Part shown: in pieces, positions 7,769 to 15,472 of the stretch
Layout: every line of letters starts with the position of its first letter
How positions within the stretch are numbered: the first letter of the stretch is position 1
Assembly (NCBI RefSeq): GCF_006738645.1
Contig: NZ_AP019700.1
Coordinates: forward strand, 5,576,351 to 5,640,350
Reading direction: 5' to 3'
Source: Stella humosa
GTDB taxonomy: Bacteria; Pseudomonadota; Alphaproteobacteria; ATCC43930; Allostellaceae
Length of the DNA: 64,000 nucleotides
Position numbers and translations under genes: made by a program
Notes under the pieces: generated by a model
Told to the model about the DNA's origin: nothing
The model's input: the letters and a program-made list of their open reading frames with translations, nothing else
Databases searched by the model: none

Positions 7769-8806
7769 ATGAAATCGACCGGCAAGCCGCTCTATGACGC
7801 TCTGAAGGGAGTCGCCCAGGCGACGCCACCCATCTGGTTCATGCGCCAGGCCGGCCGGTACCTGCCGGAGTACCGCCAGCTTCGGGCAAAGGCCGGCAGC
7901 TTCATGCAGCTCTGCCTCGATCCCGAGAAGGCAGCCACGGTGACGCTGCAGCCGATCGACCGCTTTGGAATGGATGGGGCGATCCTCTTCTCGGATATCC
8001 TGATCGTGCCGTACGGCCTGGGGACGGACGTGTCCTTCCGGGAAGGCGAGGGTCCCGTCCTGCCCAAGCTCCGTCCAGGCGATGGCCTGCCGGTGTTCGA
8101 TCCCGCGGCGTTCGCCGAGCGCACCGCGCCGATCATGGAGACGGTGCGCCTGGTGGCCGGACGGATGCCGGGGAGCACCACCCTGATCGGCTTTGCCGGG
8201 GCGCCCTGGACCGTGGCGACCTACATGGTGGAGGGCGGGTCCAGCCGGGATTTCTCTGCCACCAAGCGCTGGGCATACGGGCATCCGGGTGAGTTCCAGA
8301 CGCTGATCGACCGGATCGTCGAGGCGACGATCGCCTATCTCCGGGCGCAGCTCGACGCGGGGGCCGAGGCCCTCCAGCTATTCGACTCCTGGGCGGGCGT
8401 ATTGCCGCCCGAGGCGTTCCGCCGATGGAGCATCGAGCCCGCCGCGCGGATAGTCGAAGCCCTTCGCCAATCCCATCCGGGGGTTCCGCTGATCGGCTTT
8501 CCGCGTGGTGCGGGTGCCTCGATCGTGGACTATGCGGAGGCGACCGGCGTGGATGCCGTCAGCCTGGATACGGCCGTACCACTTGCCTGGGCGCGGCACT
8601 GGATGCCGGGGGTATGCCTGCAAGGCAATCTCGATCCGCAATGGCTGGTGGTCGGCGACGACGGTATGGCGGCCGAGGTGGAGCGGATTCGCGATGCCAT
8701 GACCGGAGCCCCCTTCGTCTTCAACCTCGGCCACGGCATCGTGCCAGAGACACCGCCCGAGCATGTCGGGCGCGCGGTCGCCGTGCTGCGCGGCGAAGGA
8801 GTCTAG
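7769..8806 (+). CDS. hemE: Uroporphyrinogen decarboxylase
   Basis: Decarboxylates the four acetate side chains of uroporphyrinogen III to coproporphyrinogen III in haem synthesis. 345 residues. The family signature PIWFMRQAGRYLPEYR is at about 17-32, and the second signature GFAGAPWTVATYMVEG at about 135-150. The ATG at 7769 follows a GGGGACGGGG purine run and puts the signature at the usual distance from the N-terminus. First of the hemE-hemH-hemJ operon; hemH begins 2 nt after its stop. Confidence 0.96.
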   Translation: MKSTGKPLYDALKGVAQATPPIWFMRQAGRYLPEYRQLRAKAGSFMQLCLDPEKAATVTLQPIDRFGMDGAILFSDILIVPYGLGTDVSFREGEGPVLPKLRPGDGLPVFDPAAFAERTAPIMETVRLVAGRMPGSTTLIGFAGAPWTVATYMVEGGSSRDFSATKRWAYGHPGEFQTLIDRIVEATIAYLRAQLDAGAEALQLFDSWAGVLPPEAFRRWSIEPAARIVEALRQSHPGVPLIGFPRGAGASIVDYAEATGVDAVSLDTAVPLAWARHWMPGVCLQGNLDPQWLVVGDDGMAAEVERIRDAMTGAPFVFNLGHGIVPETPPEHVGRAVAVLRGEGV

Positions 8807-8808
8807 GA

Positions 8809-9852
8809 ATGGCGCGGGTGGCGGTCGTCCTCTTCAACCTGGGCGGTCCGGATGGGCCGGCGGCGGTGAAGCCGTTCCTGGTGAACCTGTTCAGCGACCC
8901 TGCGATCATGCGGGTGCCGGGCGTGCTGCGCTGGCTGCTCGCCCGCGTCATTGCCAGGCGGCGGGCGCTGATCGCCCAGGCGAACTACGATCTGATCGGC
9001 GGCGGATCCCCGCTTCTGCCGAACACGATGGCCCAGGCTGACGCGCTGACGCAGGCCCTGGCTGACCTGGGGACCGTGCGGACCTTCGTCGCCATGCGGT
9101 ACTGGCGGCCGTTTGCCGCCGATGCGGCGCGCGCGGTCGCGGACTTCAAGCCGGACCGGGTGGTCCTCCTGCCGCTCTATCCGCAGTTCTCGACGACGAC
9201 CACGGCTTCGTCGCTGGCCGACTGGAAGCGGGCGGCGGACCGGGCCCGCATCACGGCGCCATCGACCAGCATCTGCTGCTATCCGCTGCAGCACGGCCTG
9301 GTTGCTGCCGAGGCGGAGCTGGTCGCGGCCGCCATCGCGGAAGCCTGCGCCGCTGGTCCGGTGCGGGTCTTGTTCTCGGCGCATGGCCTGCCGGAGAAAA
9401 TCGTCGCGGCCGGCGATCCCTACCAGTGGCAGGTGGAACAGACCTCGGCTGCGGTCGCCGCCCGGGCCGGGCTGGCCGATGGCGAATGGGTCGTCTGCTA
9501 CCAGAGCCGCGTCGGTCCCCTGCGCTGGATCGGGCCGTCGACGGAGGAGGAGATCGCCCGGGCCGGTCGTGACAAGGTGGCACTGGTGGTCGTACCGATC
9601 GCCTTCGTGTCGGAACATTCCGAGACGCTGGTCGAACTGGACATCGAATATCGCGAGTTGGCCCACAAGGCAGGGGTTCCGGCCTATGTCCGGTCGCCGA
9701 CGGTGGGCAGTGGTGACAGGTTCATCGACGGGCTGGCCGACCTCGTGCGGGATGCCGTGGCGCGGGGGCCTGGCTGGGCGCCACCCGGCGGCCAGCGGCT
9801 CTGCCCCGGTGCGCATGGCGACTGCCCGATCCGGGCGGGTGCCGCATCATGA
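8809..9852 (+). CDS. hemH: Ferrochelatase
   Basis: Inserts ferrous iron into protoporphyrin IX, the last step of haem synthesis. 347 residues. The N-terminal VVLFNLGGPDGPAAV, the catalytic LFSAHGLPEK histidine, and FVSEHSETLVELDIEY with the conserved His/Glu pair are all present. The C-terminus carries LCPGAHGDCP, a two-cysteine tail; some alphaproteobacterial ferrochelatases hold a 2Fe-2S cluster, but whether this one does is not shown. The stop overlaps the hemJ start as ATGA. Confidence 0.95.
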   Translation: MARVAVVLFNLGGPDGPAAVKPFLVNLFSDPAIMRVPGVLRWLLARVIARRRALIAQANYDLIGGGSPLLPNTMAQADALTQALADLGTVRTFVAMRYWRPFAADAARAVADFKPDRVVLLPLYPQFSTTTTASSLADWKRAADRARITAPSTSICCYPLQHGLVAAEAELVAAAIAEACAAGPVRVLFSAHGLPEKIVAAGDPYQWQVEQTSAAVAARAGLADGEWVVCYQSRVGPLRWIGPSTEEEIARAGRDKVALVVVPIAFVSEHSETLVELDIEYRELAHKAGVPAYVRSPTVGSGDRFIDGLADLVRDAVARGPGWAPPGGQRLCPGAHGDCPIRAGAAS

Positions 9853-10298
9853 GCGCGGTGCTGGCTGCGCTCTATCCCTGGACGAAGGCGCTGCACATCA
9901 TTGCGGTCATCTCGTGGATGGCCGGCCTGCTCTATCTGCCGCGCCTCTTCGTCTATCACTGCGCGGCCGAGCGGGGATCTTCCTCGTCCGAGACCTTCAA
10001 GGTCATGGAACGGCGCCTGCTGCGCGCCATCATGAACCCGGCCATGATCGCAGCCTATGTTTTCGGCCTGTCGCTGCTGCTGACGCCGGGCATCGTCGAC
10101 TGGCAGTCGGGCTGGATCTACGCCAAGCTTGGCCTCGTGGCAGTCCTGACTTGGCACCACCACCGGCAGGCGTCGTGGATGAAGGAATTTGCCGCCGACC
10201 GCAACGAGCGACCGGCGCGGTTCTTTCGCATGCAGAACGAGGTGCCGACGCTGCTCATGATCGTCATCGTGATCATGGTCGTGGTCCGGCCATTCTGA
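9849..10298 (+). CDS. hemJ: Protoporphyrinogen IX oxidase HemJ
   Basis: 149-residue integral membrane protein with four predicted membrane segments, of the HemJ (UPF0093) type used by many alphaproteobacteria in place of HemG or HemY. The N-terminal YPWTKALHIIAVISWMAGLLYLPRLFVYH holds the conserved histidine and the following segment. KLGLVAVLTWHHH and the final hydrophobic MIVIVIMVVV follow. It is translationally coupled to hemH by a 4-nt overlap, and it supplies the penultimate step of the pathway encoded by its two upstream neighbours. Confidence 0.93.
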   Translation: MSAVLAALYPWTKALHIIAVISWMAGLLYLPRLFVYHCAAERGSSSSETFKVMERRLLRAIMNPAMIAAYVFGLSLLLTPGIVDWQSGWIYAKLGLVAVLTWHHHRQASWMKEFAADRNERPARFFRMQNEVPTLLMIVIVIMVVVRPF

Positions 10299-10329
10299 CC
10301 GGCGGGACAAGGCAAAGGCTTGTTTCTGT

Positions 10330-10358
10330 TTGACTCGCAGGCCGTGTCTCGCTAACTA
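10330..10358 (+). promoter_or_regulatory. Possible sigma-70 promoter of rho
   Basis: A good -35 element TTGACT (10330-10335) is followed after 17 nt by a weak -10, TAACTA (10353-10358). It lies in the 221-nt hemJ-rho gap, 160 nt before the rho start, which would leave a long leader. Rho genes in other bacteria are often autoregulated through a leader, but no attenuator is proven here. Confidence 0.35.
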
Positions 10359-10519
10359 GCCCAGAGCGCCGTCCAACCGGCGTCCCTTCAGCCCACTCCC
10401 TGCCACAGAACGAGCGGCCGTCACCGGTCGCAGCCCAGGCGGTCATTCAATCCGCCGGGGGCGCATAGCAGGCAGGAAGCCCGGGTTCCCTTCCCTTCAT
10501 TACCGTCCAAGGTTCCCGG

Positions 10520-11776
10520 ATGAACCTGCAAGAACTCAAGCGCAAGTCACCCGCTGATCTTTTGGCATATGCCGAAGAACTGCAGATCGAGAACGCGAGC
10601 AGCCTGCGTCGGCAGGACATGATGTTCGCGATCCTGAAGCAGCTGGCGGACAATGACGTTGCGATATTCGGTGATGGCGTGCTCGAGGTGCTGCAGGATG
10701 GCTTCGGCTTCCTGCGCTCGCCCGAGGCCAACTATCTGCCGGGCCCCGACGACATCTATGTCAGCCCCAGCCAGGTCCGCCGCTTCGGCCTGCGCACGGG
10801 TGACACGGTCGAGGGGCAGATCCGCGCGCCGAAGGATGGCGAGCGGTATTTCGCACTTCTCAAAGTGAATGCGATCAATTTCGAGGAGCCGGAAAAGGTC
10901 CGGCACCGCATCAACTTCGACAACCTGACCCCGCTCTATCCCGACGAGCGGCTGAAGCTGGAGATCGAGGATCCGACGCGCAAGGAATACACCACGCGCG
11001 TCATCGACCTGATCGCCCCGCTCGGCAAGGGGCAGCGCGGCCTGATCGTGGCGCCGCCCCGCACCGGCAAGACGGTGATGTTGCAGAACGTGGCGCACGC
11101 CATCTCGCGCAACCATCCCGACGTCTACCTGATCGTCCTCCTGATCGACGAGCGTCCGGAAGAAGTGACGGACATGGCGCGCTCGGTGAAGGGCGAGGTC
11201 ATCAGCTCGACCTTCGACGAGCCGGCCATTCGCCACGTCCAGGTAGCCGAGATGGTCATCGAGAAGGCCAAGCGGCTGGTCGAGCACAAGCGCGATGTCG
11301 TCATCCTGCTCGATTCCATCACGCGCCTGGCGCGCGCCTACAACACCATCGTCCCATCCTCGGGCAAGGTGCTGACGGGCGGCGTCGATGCGAACGCCCT
11401 GCAACGGCCCAAGCGCTTCTTCGGTGCTGCCCGCAACATCGAGGAAGGCGGCTCGCTCACCATCGTGGCGACGGCGCTGATCGATACCGGCAGCCGCATG
11501 GACGAGGTGATCTTTGAGGAGTTCAAGGGCACCGGCAATTCCGAGATCATCCTCGACCGCAAGATCTCCGACAAGCGGACCTTCCCGGCGATCGACATCA
11601 CCAAGTCGGGCACCCGCAAGGAAGAGTTGCTGGTCGACAAGAAGGTGCTTCAGAAGATGTGGGTGCTACGCCGCATCCTGATGCCGATGGGGGTCGTCGA
11701 TGCAATCGACTTCCTCATCGACAAGCTGAAGCACTCGAAGACCAACAACGACTTCTTCGACCAGATGAACACCTGA
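10520..11776 (+). CDS. rho: Transcription termination factor Rho
   Basis: Hexameric RNA-dependent ATPase helicase that ends transcription. 418 residues, full length. The N-terminal helical domain ([15 protein letters not shown]) is followed by the cold-shock-like RNA-binding domain with [22 protein letters not shown] (about 68-89). Then come Walker [10 protein letters not shown] near residue 178, Walker [17 protein letters not shown] near 262, the Q-loop region with [14 protein letters not shown] and the R-loop. The ATG at 10520 gives the conserved start. It lies on the leading strand away from the putative origin. Confidence 0.97.
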   Translation: MNLQELKRKSPADLLAYAEELQIENASSLRRQDMMFAILKQLADNDVAIFGDGVLEVLQDGFGFLRSPEANYLPGPDDIYVSPSQVRRFGLRTGDTVEGQIRAPKDGERYFALLKVNAINFEEPEKVRHRINFDNLTPLYPDERLKLEIEDPTRKEYTTRVIDLIAPLGKGQRGLIVAPPRTGKTVMLQNVAHAISRNHPDVYLIVLLIDERPEEVTDMARSVKGEVISSTFDEPAIRHVQVAEMVIEKAKRLVEHKRDVVILLDSITRLARAYNTIVPSSGKVLTGGVDANALQRPKRFFGAARNIEEGGSLTIVATALIDTGSRMDEVIFEEFKGTGNSEIILDRKISDKRTFPAIDITKSGTRKEELLVDKKVLQKMWVLRRILMPMGVVDAIDFLIDKLKHSKTNNDFFDQMNT

Positions 11777-11784
11777 CAGCAGCA

Positions 11785-11812
11785 TGGAGCGCGTTCAGCC
11801 GAACGCGCTCCA
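11785..11812. terminator. Shared hairpin ending rho and the convergent TSUP gene
   Basis: A perfect 12-bp stem, TGGAGCGCGTTC (11785-11796) with GAACGCGCTCCA (11801-11812), and loop AGCC. It begins 8 nt after the rho stop and contains the stop codon of the opposing gene (11795-11797). There is no U-tract. The symmetry suggests a bidirectional terminator. Confidence 0.6.
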
Positions 11813-12616
11813 CAGCATGCGCAGGGAGACGATGGCGAGGAACGCCGCGAAGACGCGGCGCATGGCGGCCTGCGGAATCGCATGCGCCAGCCGGGCCCCG
11901 ACCGGCGCCATCAGCGTCTGGGTCGGCGCCAGCATGATGAAGCCAACCAGGCTGACATAGCCAAGCGACCAGGGCAGGCGGTCGGGCACGCCCCAGCCGG
12001 CGATGGCGAAGCCGATCGCGCCCGGAATACCGACGATCAGTCCCACGGCCGACGACGTGCCGATGGCGCGGCGGATCGGATAGTTGAAGAGCGTCAGCAG
12101 GGGCACCGCCAGGGTGCCGCCGCCGATCCCCATGATCGCCGAAAAGCCACCAATGCCGACGGCCATGGGGATGCGGGCAGCCCCTTCGGGCAGGCGATCG
12201 GCGACGCGTGCCTCGCCGCTGACCACCGCCATGTGGATCGCGACCACTAGAGCGACCAGGCCGAACACCGCAGTCAGGACGGCCGGCTTGGCCCCGCCGC
12301 CCAGCAGGATGCCGACGCAGGCACCGGTCAGGATCCACGGACCCCAGGACCGCAGGAACTGGTCGTCGACGGCGCCCTTGGCCCGGTGCGAGCGCATGGA
12401 GTTCCAGGCCGTCGGTATCAGCGTCGCCAGGGAGGTCGCGACGGCGGTGTGCATGCGGACCGACTCGTCCACATCCAGCAGGCCCAGGGCCATGTAGAGC
12501 ATGGGCACGATGACGATGCCGCCGCCGACCCCGAGCAGGCCGGCCAGGAAGCCGGCGAAGGCGCCGACGAGCGCGGCACAGAGTGCCAGCGTCACGAGAA
12601 ACAACGGATCTTGCAT
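11795..12616 (-). CDS. TSUP (TauE/SafE) family membrane permease
   Basis: 273 residues with about eight hydrophobic segments arranged as two similar halves. Each half carries the family glycine-rich motif: FLAGLLGVGGGIVIVPML (about 22-40) and IMGIGGGTLAVPLLT (about 160-174). TSUP members export or take up small anions such as sulfite, sulfonates or carboxylates; the substrate is unknown here. The last codons lie inside a hairpin shared with rho. Confidence 0.85.
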   Translation of the reverse strand: MQDPLFLVTLALCAALVGAFAGFLAGLLGVGGGIVIVPMLYMALGLLDVDESVRMHTAVATSLATLIPTAWNSMRSHRAKGAVDDQFLRSWGPWILTGACVGILLGGGAKPAVLTAVFGLVALVVAIHMAVVSGEARVADRLPEGAARIPMAVGIGGFSAIMGIGGGTLAVPLLTLFNYPIRRAIGTSSAVGLIVGIPGAIGFAIAGWGVPDRLPWSLGYVSLVGFIMLAPTQTLMAPVGARLAHAIPQAAMRRVFAAFLAIVSLRMLWSAFG

Positions 12617-12646
12617 GGGTCAGGGCGCCAGGACTGATTCAAACGA

Positions 12647-12674
12647 ACGGCGGCGACCTGGAGGCCGCCGCCGT
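12647..12674 (-). terminator. Hairpin after the quinone oxidoreductase gene
   Basis: A 9-bp stem, ACGGCGGCG (12647-12655) with CGCCGCCGT (12666-12674), and a 10-nt loop. It lies between the minus-strand genes at 12702-13676 and 11795-12616. On the minus strand it is followed by TCGTTTGAATC, a weak U-rich tail. It probably ends the upstream transcript. Confidence 0.5.
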
Positions 12675-12701
12675 GGTGCTGCATGGACCGTGCCGGATAG
12701 C

Positions 12702-13676
12702 CTAGGGCATCAGCAGGGTCGAGCCGGTGGTCTTGCGGCCCTCCAGGTCGCGATGGGCCTGGGCCGCGTCCTTCAGCGCATAGCGCTGCGCGATCTCGAT
12801 CTTGACCGCGCCCTTCAGCACGACGTCGAAGAGATCCTTGGCCGTCTCCTCAAGGTCTGCGCGCTTGGCCGTGTAGGTCATCAGCGTGGGGCGCGTGAGG
12901 AAGAGCGAGCCCTTTGCCGCCAGGACCCCGGTGTCGAGGCCGGTCACCGGCCCGGAGGCGTTGCCGAAGGTGACCATGGTGCCGAGCGGCTGCAGGCAGT
13001 CCAGCGAGCCCATGAAGGTGTCCTTGCCGACACTGTCATAGACGACCGGCACGCCCTTGCCGCCGGTGATCTCCTTCACGCGGTCGACGAACTTCTCGCG
13101 GGTGTAGACGATCGGATGGTCGCAACCATTGGCCTTGGCCAGCGCCGCCTTGTCGTCGGATCCGACGGTGCCGATCACCGTGGCACCCAGATGCTTGGCC
13201 CACTGGCACATGATGAGGCCGACGCCGCCCGCCGCCGCATGGACGAGGATCGTGTCGCCCGCCTGTACCTTGTAGGTGCGGCGCAGCAGGTAGCGGCTGG
13301 TCATGCCCTTCAGCATGATGGCGGCCGCGGTCTCTTCCGACAGGCCCTCGGGCAGCAGGACGCAGCGATCGGCTGTCGTCAGCCGCTCAGTGGCATAGGC
13401 GCCCAGCGGGCCCGAGCCGTAGCCGACCCGGTCGCCGACCTTGAGGCCGGTCACGTCGGGACCGACCGCCGTGACCGTGCCGGCCGCCTCCAGCCCGATG
13501 CCCGACGGCAGCGGCACAGGGTAGAGGCCGCTGCGGTGGTAGGTGTCGATGTAGTTCAAGCCGACGGCGGAATTGCGGACGCGGATCTGGCCGGGGCCGG
13601 GCTCGCCGACCTGGACCTCTTCCCATTTCAGGACGTCGGGGCCGCCGGTCGCGTGGAAGCGGATCGCGTGGGCCAT
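12702..13676 (-). CDS. Quinone oxidoreductase (zeta-crystallin type)
   Basis: NADPH-dependent medium-chain reductase of the QOR type, 324 residues. It has the GroES-like N-terminal domain (about 1-120) with GLNYIDTYHRSGLYPVPLP and GLEAAGTVTAVG. The Rossmann domain follows with HAAAGGVGLIMCQWAKHLGA and the cofactor loop GTVGSDDKAALAK. No structural-zinc cysteines are seen, as expected for the zinc-free QOR subfamily. The ATG at 13676 is preceded by GAAAGGAA. It lies 38 nt downstream of the dienelactone hydrolase gene on the same strand. Its physiological quinone is unknown. Confidence 0.88.
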   Translation of the reverse strand: MAHAIRFHATGGPDVLKWEEVQVGEPGPGQIRVRNSAVGLNYIDTYHRSGLYPVPLPSGIGLEAAGTVTAVGPDVTGLKVGDRVGYGSGPLGAYATERLTTADRCVLLPEGLSEETAAAIMLKGMTSRYLLRRTYKVQAGDTILVHAAAGGVGLIMCQWAKHLGATVIGTVGSDDKAALAKANGCDHPIVYTREKFVDRVKEITGGKGVPVVYDSVGKDTFMGSLDCLQPLGTMVTFGNASGPVTGLDTGVLAAKGSLFLTRPTLMTYTAKRADLEETAKDLFDVVLKGAVKIEIAQRYALKDAAQAHRDLEGRKTTGSTLLMP

Positions 13677-13714
13677 GGGGGTTCCTTTCGAGAGGGGCTG
13701 GGAGGGGAAAGCCG

Positions 13715-14410
13715 TCAGCCCAGATGGGTCTTGAAGAACGTCCGCGTCCGCTCGTTCGCGAGGTCGGCTGCGGCCCGGTCGAAATGCTCGCCGCCGATGC
13801 GGGCGAAGGCGTGGTCGACGCCCGGATAGGAATGGACGGTCACCTGCGGATGGCCGGCCAGGGCCGCCTTCACCTTGGCCTGGGCCTCGGGCGGGACGAA
13901 CTTGTCCTTCTCGGCGATGTGCATGAGGAGCGGCCTGGTGATCGACTTCGCCTCGTCCACGAGGGCGTCGAGGCCGACGCCGTAGAAGGAGACGCTGCAG
14001 TCGGCGTCCGAGCGGGTTGCCATCAGGTAGGCGAGCTTGCCGCCCAGGCAGTAGCCGACGGTGCCGACCTTGCCCGTGCATTCCGGCCGGCTGCGCAGAT
14101 GGTTCATGGTGGAAACGAGGTCGCTGACGCCCTTGTCGACGTCGAACCCGCCGAAGAGTTGGAAGGCCTTCTTCCATTCGGCTTCGGACTTGTCGGTGAT
14201 CTGGATGCCCGGCTCCTGGCGCCAGAAGAGGTCGGGGCAAAGCGCCACATAGCCGAGCGCCGCGATCTCGTCGGAGATTTCCCGCATCACCTGGTTGACG
14301 CCGAACACTTCCTGGATGACGACGACGCCGGGGCCGCGATTGGCCTTGGGCAGCGACAGGTAGCCGGTGAACGAACCACCACCAATGGCGTCGATGGAGA
14401 TGTCGGGCAT
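13715..14410 (-). CDS. Dienelactone hydrolase family protein
   Basis: 231-residue alpha/beta hydrolase of the DLH family. The nucleophile is cysteine in GTVGYCLGGKLAYL (about 118-131). The aspartate lies in the AEKDKFVPPEA region and the histidine in YPGVDHAFARIGG. DLH enzymes open dienelactones in chloroaromatic degradation, but many family members have other ester substrates, and nothing around this gene points to an aromatic pathway. The ATG at 14410 is preceded by GGAGGATACCC. Confidence 0.87.
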   Translation of the reverse strand: MPDISIDAIGGGSFTGYLSLPKANRGPGVVVIQEVFGVNQVMREISDEIAALGYVALCPDLFWRQEPGIQITDKSEAEWKKAFQLFGGFDVDKGVSDLVSTMNHLRSRPECTGKVGTVGYCLGGKLAYLMATRSDADCSVSFYGVGLDALVDEAKSITRPLLMHIAEKDKFVPPEAQAKVKAALAGHPQVTVHSYPGVDHAFARIGGEHFDRAAADLANERTRTFFKTHLG

Positions 14411-14474
14411 GGGTATCCTCCGGTCATGAAAGGCTTCTGCAGAAGGACGGCAACCCTAGCGAAGGCGCCCTGCC

Positions 14475-15002
14475 ATGTCATCGCCTGCCATGTCTGACGA
14501 GCCATGCGGGGCACGTTGGAGACCCATGCTTGCGGCAGATCTTCCCGCAGTCGAGCGGATCGGCGAGATCGTGCATCCGGCCTATCCCGAGGCGGCCGCA
14601 GTGCCGGCCGAGCGCCTGTCCCTGTTCCCGGCGGGCTGCTTCATCGCCGAGGGTCCGGAGATCCTGGGCTATGCCGTGTCCCATCCCGGCATCCTGGGCG
14701 TGCCGCCCGTGCTCGACAGCCTGCTGGGCGGCCTGCCGGCGGTGGCGGACTGCCTCTACCTGCACGATGTGGCACTGCTGCCGGCAGCGCGCGGCCGAGG
14801 GCTGGGGAGGATGCTGGTCGATCGACTGCTGGGATTGGCGGCGGCGCGATCGCTGCCGTGCCTGGCGCTGGTCGCGGTGAACCGGTCGGTGCCCTACTGG
14901 ACGCGGCTGGGGTTCCAGCCACCGGAGGGGGCATCCGACCGGCTGCGGGCCAAGCTCGCCAGTTATGGCGGCGATGCGGCCTACCTGGTGCGGCCGGTCT
15001 AG
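14475..15002 (+). CDS. GNAT family N-acetyltransferase
   Basis: 175 residues. The acetyl-CoA-binding signature is seen as LHDVALLPAARGRGLGRMLVDRLLGLA (about 95-121). The C-terminal VPYWTRLGFQPP block follows. GAAGG lies 9 nt before the ATG at 14475; a second ATG at 14490 is possible. The substrate is unknown. It is convergent with the Ogt gene, and the two stop codons share the bases CTAG at 14999-15002. Confidence 0.83.
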   Translation: MSSPAMSDEPCGARWRPMLAADLPAVERIGEIVHPAYPEAAAVPAERLSLFPAGCFIAEGPEILGYAVSHPGILGVPPVLDSLLGGLPAVADCLYLHDVALLPAARGRGLGRMLVDRLLGLAAARSLPCLALVAVNRSVPYWTRLGFQPPEGASDRLRAKLASYGGDAAYLVRPV

Positions 15003-15472
15003 ATATCCAGCATGGCCCCTTCGAGGCCAAGCAGCCGGCGCTTCGTCATGCGCCCCTCGCCGCCGCTGAAGCCGCCCAGCCCGTGGCTGCCGGTGATGCG
15101 ATGGCAGGGAATGAAGATCGGGATCGGGTTGCTGCCGCAGGCCTGCCCCACGGCACGGGCGACACCGCCGGCCACCTTGGCCAGGTCGGCATAGGTCCGC
15201 GTCTGGCCATAGGGGATGGCGCACATGCCCTGCCACACGGCCCGCTCGAACGCCGTGCCCGCCGGCATCAGGGGCAGGTCGAAATCCTGCAGGCGGCGAT
15301 CGAAATAGGCGGCAAGCTGCCCGGCCGCCGCATCCAGCAAGGGCGACCGGGCGTCGCCGCCGGGACCGCGCCAGCCGGCCGCGACGACGGCACCTTCAGC
15401 CTCGGCGATGGTGAAACGACCGACCGGGGTATCGACCGAGCGATAGAGGCGAGGGGCTGCCGCCATCCTCAT
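14999..15472 (-). CDS. ogt: Methylated-DNA-[protein]-cysteine S-methyltransferase
   Basis: Suicide repair of O6-alkylguanine by transfer of the alkyl group to its own cysteine. 157 residues. The active site is IPIFIPCHRITGSHGLGGFSGG (around residues 115-136) with the PCHR cysteine. The helix-turn-helix start FERAVWQGMCAIPYGQTRTYADLA is present. It is the Ogt-type single domain, without the Ada N-terminal domain. The ATG at 15472 overlaps the preceding gene as ATGA, so it is translated together with the DUF255 gene. Confidence 0.93.
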   Translation of the reverse strand: MRMAAAPRLYRSVDTPVGRFTIAEAEGAVVAAGWRGPGGDARSPLLDAAAGQLAAYFDRRLQDFDLPLMPAGTAFERAVWQGMCAIPYGQTRTYADLAKVAGGVARAVGQACGSNPIPIFIPCHRITGSHGLGGFSGGEGRMTKRRLLGLEGAMLDI

